Source: M3007 sp032115775
GTDB lineage: Bacteria > Bacteroidota > Bacteroidia > Chitinophagales > Saprospiraceae
NCBI GenBank assembly: GCA_032115775.1
Contig: JAUMBL010000094.1
Location: 1-51,263, forward strand
Direction of reading: 5' to 3'
Length of the DNA stretch: 51,263 nt
The notes under the pieces: generated by a model
Database searches by the model: none
Seen by the model: the letters and a program-made list of their open reading frames with translations, nothing else
Told to the model about the DNA's origin: nothing
Shown: piece by piece, positions 33,792 through 42,031 of the stretch
Position numbering within the stretch: position 1 is the first letter of the stretch
How the letters are laid out: every line of letters starts with the position of its first letter
Made by a program: the position numbers and the translations under genes

Positions 33792-34215
33792 TGAAATCCC
33801 ATGAACATATCCGAAACAACGGGCTTTTCTCCTTTGAAACCCCTATTTGTTTCCTAAGGCAAAAGTGCAGCACCAAAATGGTGAAAAAAATAACTTTTTT
33901 TTGCGCTTGTGAATTATTTTTTAAAATTTATAATTAACTTTATTTTTTTAAATAACTAAAAATAATTTTTTTATACGTTTTAAAAAAATAAAATGTGTGT
34001 TTTTTTATGATTTTTTTAAAAAGTGCGCCCTTAGGAATGCCCCGAAATTCAGATTTTCGCGGGCGTTTTGCAGCATAGCGGCAAGCGACGTTACCGTATA
34101 ATACGCGCCGACCGATTTTACGTATGAATTTTTTCATAAAAACCATAAAATCAAATCTAAACAGTAATTAAACCTCCTTAATTTAACCGAATCATAGTAT
34201 AAAAGCCTTTTGCAC

Positions 34216-35556
34216 ATGAAAAATCTGCTGATTATCGGCGCCGGCCGCTCCGCCACCGTGCTCATCAATTATATCCTTGAGCAGGCGCGCCGGCATAATT
34301 TTTTTATCACCGTAGCGGACGCCGACCTGGAGACGGCCGCCAAAAAGGTGGGCGATCATCCCAACGGACGGGCGATCTGGCTGGACGCCTCCAAGCCGAA
34401 CGACCGCCAGGAGGTCATCCAACGCCACGACGTCGTGGTGTCGCTCCTGCCGCCGCAGATGCATCTGGAGGTGGCGCAGGACTGCATCGTCCTGGGCAAA
34501 CACCTGGTGACGGCCAGTTACGTATCGAAGCAAGTGTTCCGCCTGGGCGACGAAGCCCGGCAGCGCGCGCTGGTGTTTATGAACGAACTGGGGCTCGACC
34601 CCGGTATTGACCACATGAGCGCGATGCAGCGCATCCATCATATTAAAGAACAAGGCGGACAGATCACTGCATTTTACTCTTATACCGGCGGATTGGTGGC
34701 GCCCGAGAGCGACGACAATCCCTGGCATTATAAGTTTTCCTGGAACCCGCGCAATGTTGTGTTGGCCGGACAGGGCACTGCGCAGTTTTTGGAGGACGGC
34801 AAACTCAAATACATCCCTTACCGCCGGCTTTTTCGACAATACAGTTTGGTGGAGATCCCCGGCATGGGTCAGTGGGAGGTGTACGCCAACCGCGACTCGC
34901 TGCTGTACAAAGAAGCGTACGGCCTACAGGATATAGACACGCTGTTCCGCGGAACGATCCGACACCGCGGTTTCTGCGACGCCTGGAACGCTTTGGTGCG
35001 CATCGGCCTGACGGACGCTACGTTTCCCATCGTGGACTCGGACAAGCTGACCTATCACGATCTCATGGAAGCGTTCCTGGGCATCAGCCGGCACACCGGT
35101 TCGGTTAAAGACCGCATCGCCAAACTGCTCGAGACGGATCCGGAAAGCGAGATCATGCAAAAGCTGGAGTGGCTGGGGTTGTTTAGCAAAAAACGCATTC
35201 AGGTAAAAGACGGCACGCCCGCCCTGATCCTGGAAGCGCTCTTGCTGGAAAAATGGGCCTTACGCCCCCAGGATAAGGATATGGTGATTATGCAGCATGT
35301 TTTTGAATACGAAATCCGGGGAAAAAAACGCAAACTGACCTCCACGCTTATTATGAAAGGCAATGATGGCGTGGACACGGCGATGTCCAAACTCGTCGGA
35401 CTGCCGCTCGGTATTTTTGTTAAATTGTTGCTGCTCGGGAAAGTGTCGCCCACCGGCGTCCGCATACCGACCATGCCGGAAGTCTATGAGCCCGTGATGG
35501 CGGAATTGGCGGAGTACGGCGTTCAATTCATCGAGGAAGAAACCGACATCGCATGA
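34216..35556 (+). CDS. Saccharopine dehydrogenase-like oxidoreductase
   Basis: 446 aa from the ATG at 34216 (a TTG lies two codons earlier). N-terminal Rossmann fold with IIGAGRSATVLINYIL, then DVVVSLLPPQMHLEVAQDCI and NELGLDPGIDHMSAM, the substrate-domain entry typical of saccharopine dehydrogenases (lysine-forming or reductase type). Members interconvert saccharopine with aminoadipate semialdehyde or lysine in lysine metabolism; direction and cofactor cannot be fixed here. Its stop overlaps the start of mqnB (ATGA), so the two are translationally coupled. Confidence 0.9.
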   Translation: MKNLLIIGAGRSATVLINYILEQARRHNFFITVADADLETAAKKVGDHPNGRAIWLDASKPNDRQEVIQRHDVVVSLLPPQMHLEVAQDCIVLGKHLVTASYVSKQVFRLGDEARQRALVFMNELGLDPGIDHMSAMQRIHHIKEQGGQITAFYSYTGGLVAPESDDNPWHYKFSWNPRNVVLAGQGTAQFLEDGKLKYIPYRRLFRQYSLVEIPGMGQWEVYANRDSLLYKEAYGLQDIDTLFRGTIRHRGFCDAWNALVRIGLTDATFPIVDSDKLTYHDLMEAFLGISRHTGSVKDRIAKLLETDPESEIMQKLEWLGLFSKKRIQVKDGTPALILEALLLEKWALRPQDKDMVIMQHVFEYEIRGKKRKLTSTLIMKGNDGVDTAMSKLVGLPLGIFVKLLLLGKVSPTGVRIPTMPEVYEPVMAELAEYGVQFIEEETDIA

Positions 35557-36203
35557 CGATCCTGCTTGTTGCCGCCACCGAATTCGAGATTTTGCCGATG
35601 CTGCGCCAGTTGGAAACGCGATCGGATCTGCCTGTGCAAGCGCTGGTCACCGGCGTTGGGCTTGTTTCTACTACCTGGGCGCTGACGCGTGCGCTGGAAC
35701 GGCAGCGACCGGATCTGGTGCTGAACGCCGGTATTGCGGGCGCTTACGACCGCCAACTGGAATTGGGCGCGGTGGTGCACGTCGTGTCCGAACAATTTGG
35801 CGATTTGGGTGTGGAAGAGGCAGACGGCGCCCTATCAGACGTATTCGATCTCGGCCTCACGGCGCGCAGCGCGCCGCCGTTTATCAACGGCCGCCTGGAA
35901 AATCCGGGCGCCGCACTATCCGGCTTTCTTCCAAACGTACATGGCCTGACCGTCCACAAAGTGCATGGCACGGCGCGTTCCATCGAGGCCGTTCGAAAAA
36001 AGTATCCGACGGCGCAGGTTGAAACCATGGAAGGCGCCGCCGTGTTTTACGCCTGCTTACTGGCCGGCGTACCGTTTTTGGAAATACGCGCCATCAGCAA
36101 TTACGTAGAACCGCGCAACCGGGCGGCCTGGCAAATTCCCCTGGCGATTGAGCGACTGAACGAAGCCGTGATAGAGGCGCTGGAGGCGCTGGCAGAAAAA
36201 TAA
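35553..36203 (+). CDS. mqnB: Futalosine hydrolase
   Basis: 216 aa nucleosidase of the PNP/UDP phosphorylase superfamily. LNAGIAGAYD, VETMEGAAVFYACLLAGVPFLEIRAISNYVEPRNRAAW carry the purine- and ribose-binding residues and match MqnB rather than MTA/SAH nucleosidases. It removes the base from futalosine to give dehypoxanthine futalosine in the futalosine route to menaquinone. The gene overlaps the end of the saccharopine-dehydrogenase-like gene by 4 nt. Other mqn genes are not in the window. Confidence 0.9.
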   Translation: MTILLVAATEFEILPMLRQLETRSDLPVQALVTGVGLVSTTWALTRALERQRPDLVLNAGIAGAYDRQLELGAVVHVVSEQFGDLGVEEADGALSDVFDLGLTARSAPPFINGRLENPGAALSGFLPNVHGLTVHKVHGTARSIEAVRKKYPTAQVETMEGAAVFYACLLAGVPFLEIRAISNYVEPRNRAAWQIPLAIERLNEAVIEALEALAEK

Positions 36204-36250
36204 CCGATTAGCGCATCGAATTGAAGCGATTCAAAACACCCGGATAATTT

Positions 36251-36985
36251 ATGGACAAAGAATGGTTTTCTTCCTGGTTCGACTCCCCGTACTACCACAT
36301 TCTGTACAAGCGCCACGACGAAGCGGACGCCAAGACGGCGCTCGACGGCCTTCTGAAAGCGTTGGATCTTGCGCCGGGGAGCCGGATACTGGATTTGGCC
36401 TGCGGGAAGGGTCGGCACGCGCGCTATCTCGCGGAGCAGGGATTCGAGGTTACGGGCCTGGATATTTCTGAATCGAGCATCACCTTTGCCCGCCACTTTG
36501 AGTTTGATCGCCTGTCTTTTTATCAGCACGATATGCGCCGGCCGTTTCGCGTCAATTATTTCGATGCGGTGGTGAATTTTTTTACCAGCTTTGGTTATTT
36601 CGACAACGACGCCGATCACTTGCAGGCCTTATCGAATGTGGCGCGCAATTTAAAGCCCGGCGGTTTATTCCTGCTGGATTTTTTCAACGCTGCGTGGGTT
36701 CGCCATCACCTGGTGCGGAAGGAGCAAAAAGAAATAGACGGGATTGAGTTTCGTATTAGTAAGACCATCCGCGAACCCTTTATCTATAAAAAGGTAAGCT
36801 TTGATACGGGCGGGCGGCGCTTCGTGTTCCGGGAGCGGGTGCGTTTATTTTCGCTTCCCGAGCTCAGCACGCTTTTTCGTCAGGCCGGTCTGGAAGTCAA
36901 ATCTGCTTACGGCGGTTACGATTTGTCGCCCTTCGAGGATCTCAACTCGAAGCGGTTGATCCTACTGGCCACCCGGAGCTTTTAA
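36251..36985 (+). CDS. Class I SAM-dependent methyltransferase
   Basis: 244 aa. SAM-binding motif I is ILDLACGKGRHARYLAEQGFEVTGLDIS (about 45-72); motif post-I/II is FDAVVNFFTSFGYFDND (about 100-117); then NLKPGGLFLLDFFN. Substrate unknown. The N-terminus EWFSSWFDSPYYHILYKRHDEADA is a well-conserved opening among Bacteroidota members of this group. Lies 47 nt after mqnB and 9 nt before the PAP2 gene, so likely part of the same operon. Confidence 0.9.
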   Translation: MDKEWFSSWFDSPYYHILYKRHDEADAKTALDGLLKALDLAPGSRILDLACGKGRHARYLAEQGFEVTGLDISESSITFARHFEFDRLSFYQHDMRRPFRVNYFDAVVNFFTSFGYFDNDADHLQALSNVARNLKPGGLFLLDFFNAAWVRHHLVRKEQKEIDGIEFRISKTIREPFIYKKVSFDTGGRRFVFRERVRLFSLPELSTLFRQAGLEVKSAYGGYDLSPFEDLNSKRLILLATRSF

Positions 36986-36994
36986 ACAGATTGC

Positions 36995-37546
36995 ATGTTG
37001 GAATCGCTGGATCAAACCGTTTTTTATTGGATCAACACCGGCTGGAGCAGTCCGCTGCTGGACGCCTGTTTGCCTTGGCTGCGGGAAAAGTGGTTTTGGG
37101 CGCCGCTGTATCTGTTTGTAGCCGCATTCTCCCTGATGAATTTTGGGCGGCGCGGCAGGTATATTTTGCTGGGTTTGGCACTTGCTGCGGGTTTATCTGA
37201 TTTTACCAGCAGTTCGATCGTAAAGCCGACGGTACAGCGTCTTCGGCCGTGCAACGATCCGCAGTTTCGAGAACAGGTGATTACAAGAGTTCCCTGCGGA
37301 AGCGGATACAGTTTTACTTCCTCCCACGCTGCGAATCATTTTGCCGCTGCCGTATTTTTGATCGGCGTATTCGGCGGGTGTGCCCGCTGGGTTCGTCCTG
37401 TCCTGATTGCTTGGGCGTCTTCCGTGGCGCTTGCCCAGGTATATGTGGGGGTGCATTATCCGCTGGATATTACGGCGGGTGCGCTGTTGGGGAGCCTGCT
37501 TGGTTGGAGTGTATTTGCGATGGGTAGGCGGTGGAAGGCGTTTTAG
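36995..37546 (+). CDS. PAP2-family membrane phosphatase
   Basis: 183 aa with about five membrane helices. PAP2 motifs: KPTVQRLRP (K77, R84, P85), SFTSSHA (S110-H111) and QVYVGVHYPLD (H154, D158). The third motif is normally SRx5Hx3D; here the Arg position is Gln148. Members remove phosphate from lipid phosphates such as undecaprenyl pyrophosphate or phosphatidic acid at the periplasmic face. Starts 9 nt after the methyltransferase stop, so co-transcribed. Activity is likely but the Gln may affect it. Confidence 0.9.
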   Translation: MLESLDQTVFYWINTGWSSPLLDACLPWLREKWFWAPLYLFVAAFSLMNFGRRGRYILLGLALAAGLSDFTSSSIVKPTVQRLRPCNDPQFREQVITRVPCGSGYSFTSSHAANHFAAAVFLIGVFGGCARWVRPVLIAWASSVALAQVYVGVHYPLDITAGALLGSLLGWSVFAMGRRWKAF

Positions 37547-37571
37547 CGCGTGTTTTTCGCGGTAACGTTGA

Positions 37572-37823
37572 TTATCGGGGCGACACCGACCCAAATTGTT
37601 GGACGATTTCCGCAATTTTTGTCAGTACGCCGATAGCGGGTACCGGGACTTTTCGGTTTTCCGCCTCGCTGCATTGATCGTCCGGCAGGGAAGCATCCTG
37701 TTGGGCGTTCGTTGCGGACGGGCGTCCGTTGCGGTATGCGTCTGCATTGACATACAGGAAAGCGCCGATACTCAGGGCGAGCATCAGGAAAAGCGCGGAT
37801 ACGGGCAGGTTTTTTCGTTTCAT
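37572..37823 (-). CDS. Small membrane-anchored protein, unknown function
   Basis: 83 aa from the ATG at 37823, which has TGGAAG 4-6 nt upstream; an alternative ATG lies at 37835. One N-terminal membrane helix (about 6-23, LPVSALFLMLALSIGAFLYV), then an exported Gln/Asp-rich linker and a C-terminal amphipathic helix (GVLTKIAEIVQQF). One Cys (DDQCSE). No named family. Located between DUF1573 (upstream, with its own terminator) and the convergent PAP2 gene 25 nt away. Confidence 0.6.
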   Translation of the reverse strand: MKRKNLPVSALFLMLALSIGAFLYVNADAYRNGRPSATNAQQDASLPDDQCSEAENRKVPVPAIGVLTKIAEIVQQFGSVSPR

Positions 37824-37898
37824 GGCTTCCAACATTTATAGAGATATACTTATATTCAATAAGACAACCATTTAAAACGAAAGGTTGCATACAGAAAG

Positions 37899-37935
37899 AA
37901 AAAAACCCGGATAGTTTAGATCTATCCGGGTTTTT
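37899..37935 (-). terminator. Terminator of the DUF1573 gene
   Basis: Perfect stem AAAAACCCGGATAG (37901-37914) / CTATCCGGGTTTTT (37922-37935) with a 7-nt loop; on the minus strand it ends in seven T. Located 20 nt after the DUF1573 stop. T-tracts on both sides mean it could work in both directions. Confidence 0.9.
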
Positions 37936-37955
37936 CAGCGTCTGTTTCAATCAGA

Positions 37956-38384
37956 TTACTGCTTTTGCAGTCCGCCGTTACCAGCCGGCACGCTTTCCTG
38001 TTTGGCGTTGTCTTTCACATCGCCTTTGATCGTCAGCATGTGGGTATCGCTGGCTTCGTTGGTTGTGATCGTGATGGATTTGCTGAATCCGCCTACGCGT
38101 TGCGTATCGTAGCGTACTTCGATGACATTCGATTCGCCCGGCATGATCGGCTCTTTCGGATAGGTAGGAACCGTGCAGCCGCAGGAGCCTTTTGCCGTTT
38201 TGATGATGAGCGGTTCGCTGCCGGTGTTCGTGAATTTGAACTTACGGAGCGGCTCAGCGCCTTTTTCGATGGAGCCGTAATCCACGGTGGTTGTTTCGAA
38301 GGTCATAACCGGGCCGCTGGATTGCGCTTGTGCAGCGAATACGCCGAAGGCGAAGAAGGCGAGGATAGAAAGCAGTTGTTTCAT
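37956..38384 (-). CDS. DUF1573 secreted protein
   Basis: 142 aa from the ATG at 38384; the frame extends upstream but this start places the signal peptide (LLSILAFFAFGVFAAQAQ) at the N-terminus. One DUF1573 Ig-like domain: FKFTNTGSEPLIIKTAKGSCGCTVP (about 50-75) with the characteristic CGC, then PIMPGESNVIEVRYDT. These short periplasmic proteins are abundant in Bacteroidota, role unknown. It has its own strong promoter (38445-38475) and terminator, so it is probably highly expressed and not part of the exporter operon upstream. Confidence 0.92.
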   Translation of the reverse strand: MKQLLSILAFFAFGVFAAQAQSSGPVMTFETTTVDYGSIEKGAEPLRKFKFTNTGSEPLIIKTAKGSCGCTVPTYPKEPIMPGESNVIEVRYDTQRVGGFSKSITITTNEASDTHMLTIKGDVKDNAKQESVPAGNGGLQKQ

Positions 38385-38444
38385 CAGAAAAGTTAATTTT
38401 ATTGATAAATATTTTTTGCTGTACGGTTCTTTAAAATGATGACA

Positions 38445-38475
38445 CAAAAGTAGGCAGTATGCACAAGCCGTGAAA
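38445..38475 (-). promoter_or_regulatory. Promoter of the DUF1573 gene
   Basis: Minus strand: TTTC (38472-38475), 19-nt spacer, TACTTTTG (38445-38452); one mismatch to TTTG-N19-TAnnTTTG. Transcript start near 38438, leader about 54 nt, AT-rich. Confidence 0.65.
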
Positions 38476-38531
38476 TAGTTACGCTGTTAACGTTCTTCAA
38501 ATAAATCTAAACCGGTGTCAAAAGCGCGCGA

Positions 38532-39833
38532 TTACTGCCCCAGGCTCCAGATATGTTCGAGAATGCGCTCGAGAAAACGCTTGTCTTCCGTAACGATTTC
38601 GGCTTGGCCCTGCATTTGTTGTTCGAAGGGAATGCGTTTGCCGTAATTCGTTTTGAGCTCGGTGGGGAGGTCCACGAGGATATTATACGTTTCATCCTGC
38701 GGGATGAGTGATTTGGATTTGACAGTTCCCGTGAGCGATCCGAATTCGTGGAACGGATATCCGTCCAATTTAACCACCACGCGTTGTCCGCTTTTGACTT
38801 TACCGGATCCGGCGACGGGCAGGGACAGTCTTCCGATGATTTTTCCGGTTTGAACCGGCGGGACGATCGAGAGCACCTGTTCGCCTTGTTTGACGAATTG
38901 CTGTACGCTGAAATAAGCGGCATTCATAGATACCCTGCCGTCCACAGGTGCGACCAGCAGGTAGTTTTGTTTCCATCGGTCGAGGCTGCCGCGCAGGGCG
39001 CTGAGGCTTTCCCGGAGGCGGACGCTGAGCGAGGCGTCGTCGGCGCGGGTACTAAAAGAGGCGTCGTTGATGCTGTTGCGGAGGCTGATAATTTCGTTTT
39101 GTTTGCGGAAGATCCCCGCTTCGATTTGATCGGCGGCATTTTCGGCATCGGCTATCTTTTGGCGTTCCTGTTCCAGGACGACCCGGGAGATCAGTCCTTG
39201 CCGGAAGAGTTCCTCCTGGCGCTCAAACAAGTCGCGCGCGCTGCTGATTTGCTGTTCGGCGCGCTTTTTAGATCGTTCATCGAAGCGGATGCTTTGTTGG
39301 AGGCGCTCGATTTGCTGATTGATGGCCGAGATATTAGAGCCGACCGAAGAGCGCCGGTCGCCTTTGGAGAAGCGGTAGGACTCCAGGTTTTGGACAAACG
39401 CGGAGTAGGCGTCCTGCACATCGCCCAATTCCAATCCGGCCGGCGGCAGCGTTTGTGCGAGGCTGTCCGCGTTCAGGTTTTGCCAGCGGGTCACGTTTTG
39501 GTCGAGTTGGACGATATCCTCATAGCGCGCGGTGCTTTCCAGCACGAGCAGTTCGGCGCCTTTTGCGACCATTTCGTTGTCCTGCACCATTAGGCGCACG
39601 ATATTCCCGTCCGTTCGGGCGACGAGTGCGACCGGCGGATTGCCGGTGGTGAGTACAATTTTTGCTTTGATCAGATCGGGATACCGCACCATCCAACCGG
39701 CGGCGAGCAGCACGGCAAACGTAAAGAATGCCGCTGTGGTACCCCAGCGGATCAGCCAGCCGGGCGGCGTGCCGAGGATTTCCTGCACTTCATCGGATCG
39801 AAGTTCGATTTGATGTTCGTCGTACGGATTCAT
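38532..39833 (-). CDS. HlyD-type membrane fusion (adaptor) protein of the C39 exporter
   Basis: 433 aa from the ATG at 39833, one base after the exporter's TGA; the longer frame would overlap the exporter gene. One membrane helix (about 24-45, WGTTAAFFTFAVLLAAGWMV), a lipoyl half-motif (GNIVRLMVQDNEMVAKGAELLVLE), a long coiled coil (about 100-290), the second lipoyl half (APVDGRVSMNAAYFSVQQFVKQGEQVLSI) and a beta-barrel with SGQRVVVKLDGYPFHEFG. It links the inner-membrane ABC exporter to an outer-membrane channel. No TolC-type gene is adjacent. Confidence 0.92.
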   Translation of the reverse strand: MNPYDEHQIELRSDEVQEILGTPPGWLIRWGTTAAFFTFAVLLAAGWMVRYPDLIKAKIVLTTGNPPVALVARTDGNIVRLMVQDNEMVAKGAELLVLESTARYEDIVQLDQNVTRWQNLNADSLAQTLPPAGLELGDVQDAYSAFVQNLESYRFSKGDRRSSVGSNISAINQQIERLQQSIRFDERSKKRAEQQISSARDLFERQEELFRQGLISRVVLEQERQKIADAENAADQIEAGIFRKQNEIISLRNSINDASFSTRADDASLSVRLRESLSALRGSLDRWKQNYLLVAPVDGRVSMNAAYFSVQQFVKQGEQVLSIVPPVQTGKIIGRLSLPVAGSGKVKSGQRVVVKLDGYPFHEFGSLTGTVKSKSLIPQDETYNILVDLPTELKTNYGKRIPFEQQMQGQAEIVTEDKRFLERILEHIWSLGQ

Positions 39834-39834
39834 A

Positions 39835-42030
39835 TCAGTCGCCCAGTTCGAGTTGATTTTTGACCAGGTTGAAGTACTGCCCTCTCTTAGCGGTAAGTTG
39901 TTCGTGCGCACCCTGCTCCACGACTTCGCCTTTTTCGAGTACGATGATATTATCGGCATGGCGCACCGTGCTCAGGCGGTGTGCGACGATAATGACCGTT
40001 TTATTTCTGAAAACATGGTCCAGGTTGTGCATAATGACCCGTTCGTTGTAGGCATCCAGGGCGTTAGTAGCTTCATCGAAGAAGAAGTAGTCGGGATTTT
40101 TATAGACAGCCCGGGCGATGAGCAGGCGCTGTTTTTGTCCCTGGCTGAGGCCGATGCCGTCCTGCCCGATTTTGGTATTATAGCCCAGCGGCAGCGATTC
40201 GATGAAGCTTTGGATATTGGCCACGCGTGCGGCGTAGAGCAGGCGGCGGCGGTCAATATAGTCTTCTCCCAGGGCGATATTTTTAGCAATGGTATCGAAA
40301 AAAATAAAGCCATCCTGCATCACCACCCCACAGTGTTGCCGCCAGATGCTGTGGTAAATATTATTGAGCGGAATATCGCCCAGGCGCGTGTAACCCTCGG
40401 TGGGTTGGTAAAAATTCAGCAGGAGTTTCACCAAGGTTGTTTTACCGCTGCCGCTGGTTCCGACGATGGCGGTTGTTTTGCCTTCCGGGATCACGAGGTT
40501 GACTTTTCTAAGTACCCAGGGGTCGTGGGGGCCGCCGTATCGGAAAGAGACGTTTTCGACGGTCAAATCGCCGCCGGAGGGCAGCACGCTTACTTTTTGG
40601 CTATCGGCGGGTTCTTCCTCCGGGCGCTGCTGTATTTCCTGCAAGCGCTCTAGGCTGATCTGCGCCTCTTGGGCCGCCAGAATAAACTGAACGAGCGATT
40701 CGAGGGGTGCGTTCATGTGTCCGATGATGTATTGCACGGCCAGCATCATGCCGAGCGTCATTTGGCCGTTAATCACGGCTTGTGCGGCGACGATAGAGAT
40801 CAGGATATTTTTGCCCTCATTAATGAAAGCGGCGCCGGCGCGCTGGATCTGGTCAGTCGCCAGGTATCGGACGCTGATGCGGAACAATTTTGCCTGGATA
40901 CGTTCCCAGGCCCATCTTTTCTGTTTTTCGGCATTATGGAGTTTGATTTCCTGCATGCCGTTGACCATTTGGATGAGCGCCGTTTGATTTTCCGCCATTT
41001 GTTCGAACCGGCGGTAGTCTAAAGCCCGGCGGCGCTGCAGGAAAAGCGCAACCCAGCCGAAATACAGGATTGCTGCGATAAAAAAGATGAGAAATATGGT
41101 TTGGCTGTAAAAAGACAATACGATTCCGAACACGATCAGGCTGAATACGGAGAACAGGGTAATCAGTGAGGAGGAAGTCAGGAACCGCTCGATGCGTTCG
41201 TTGTCGTAAATGCGCTGCAGCAGATCGCCGGTCATTTTTGCGTCGAAGAAGCTCATGGGCAGGCGCATGAGTTTGATCAAGAAATCCGACACCAAATTAA
41301 TATTCACGCGACTGCCGATATGCAGGAGGATCCAGCCGCGGATAAATTCCACGGCGACCTGGCTCAGAAAGAGCACGCCTTGGGCGGCGAGAATCAGGTA
41401 CACAAAATTAGGATCGCTGAGTTGCACCCCTTTGTCCACGAGCGCTTGCATGAGGAACGGGAGTGCCAATTGGACAATACTTCCTAGAAACAGGCCGATT
41501 CCCAGCTGCCAGAGCAGTTTTGTATGTCGGCGCAGGTAGTTCCACAGAAAACTAAAGCCGGCGCGTTTTTGCGCTTCGCCCGCTCGGTTGTAAAATTCGG
41601 GCGTAGTTTCCAACAAAAGCAGCACGCCCTGGGGTTCATAATTGCTGACATCGCTGATCCAGCCCTCCCGGAATTCTTTTTCAGAGAGGCGTTGTTTGCC
41701 GATTGCCGGGTCGGCGATATACACCTTGCCGTCTTCGATATGATAGACCACCACGAAGTGGTTTTGGCGCCAGTGGGCGATACAAGGCAGGGGAAGGTCT
41801 TCTTTTAAGCGCGCAAAAGTAGTTTTCACGCCCAAGGTGCGCATCCCGATTTTTTCCGCCGCGTCGGAGAGGCCCATCAGCGACACCCCTTCGCGGTCGA
41901 GATAGGTCAACTGCCGCAGGTGTTCCAACGAATAGTGCCGGCCGTACCGGCGGGCTACCATCCGCAGGCAGGTGGCGCCGCAGTCGGCAGCGTCGAGTTG
42001 TTTGTAAAAGGGGAAATTGTCGAACAGCAT
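39835..42030 (-). CDS. C39-peptidase ABC exporter (bacteriocin/peptide type)
   Basis: 731 aa, three domains. N-terminal C39 peptidase with an intact triad: C17 (DAADCGATCL), H91 (QNHFVVVY), D107 (ADPA). Six-helix membrane domain about 160-460. ATPase with Walker A GTSGSGKTT (524-532), signature LSQGQ (628-632) and Walker B FFFDEA (649-654). Such exporters cut a leader peptide after a Gly-Gly and export the mature peptide. The start codon is one base from the DUF1080 stop (TAA-A-ATG), and the HlyD adaptor follows with the same spacing. I found no Gly-Gly leader peptide gene in the neighbourhood. Confidence 0.95.
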   Translation of the reverse strand: MLFDNFPFYKQLDAADCGATCLRMVARRYGRHYSLEHLRQLTYLDREGVSLMGLSDAAEKIGMRTLGVKTTFARLKEDLPLPCIAHWRQNHFVVVYHIEDGKVYIADPAIGKQRLSEKEFREGWISDVSNYEPQGVLLLLETTPEFYNRAGEAQKRAGFSFLWNYLRRHTKLLWQLGIGLFLGSIVQLALPFLMQALVDKGVQLSDPNFVYLILAAQGVLFLSQVAVEFIRGWILLHIGSRVNINLVSDFLIKLMRLPMSFFDAKMTGDLLQRIYDNERIERFLTSSSLITLFSVFSLIVFGIVLSFYSQTIFLIFFIAAILYFGWVALFLQRRRALDYRRFEQMAENQTALIQMVNGMQEIKLHNAEKQKRWAWERIQAKLFRISVRYLATDQIQRAGAAFINEGKNILISIVAAQAVINGQMTLGMMLAVQYIIGHMNAPLESLVQFILAAQEAQISLERLQEIQQRPEEEPADSQKVSVLPSGGDLTVENVSFRYGGPHDPWVLRKVNLVIPEGKTTAIVGTSGSGKTTLVKLLLNFYQPTEGYTRLGDIPLNNIYHSIWRQHCGVVMQDGFIFFDTIAKNIALGEDYIDRRRLLYAARVANIQSFIESLPLGYNTKIGQDGIGLSQGQKQRLLIARAVYKNPDYFFFDEATNALDAYNERVIMHNLDHVFRNKTVIIVAHRLSTVRHADNIIVLEKGEVVEQGAHEQLTAKRGQYFNLVKNQLELGD

Positions 42031-42031
42031 T

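Larger units (their letters stand above)
33184..34215. other. 1-kb gene-poor region
   Basis: Holds the promoter at 33213-33220, a minus-strand terminator (33335-33365), a candidate plus-strand sRNA (33614-33704), a 16-bp inverted repeat (33755-33791) and a very AT-rich stretch (about 33890-34020). A minus-strand frame at 33940-34137 could encode a 65-aa very basic peptide (starting MKKFIRKIGRRVLYG) and has a TAGATTTG box just upstream (34152-34159), but nothing else supports it. The frame at 33414-33635 (−) looks random. Confidence 0.6.
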
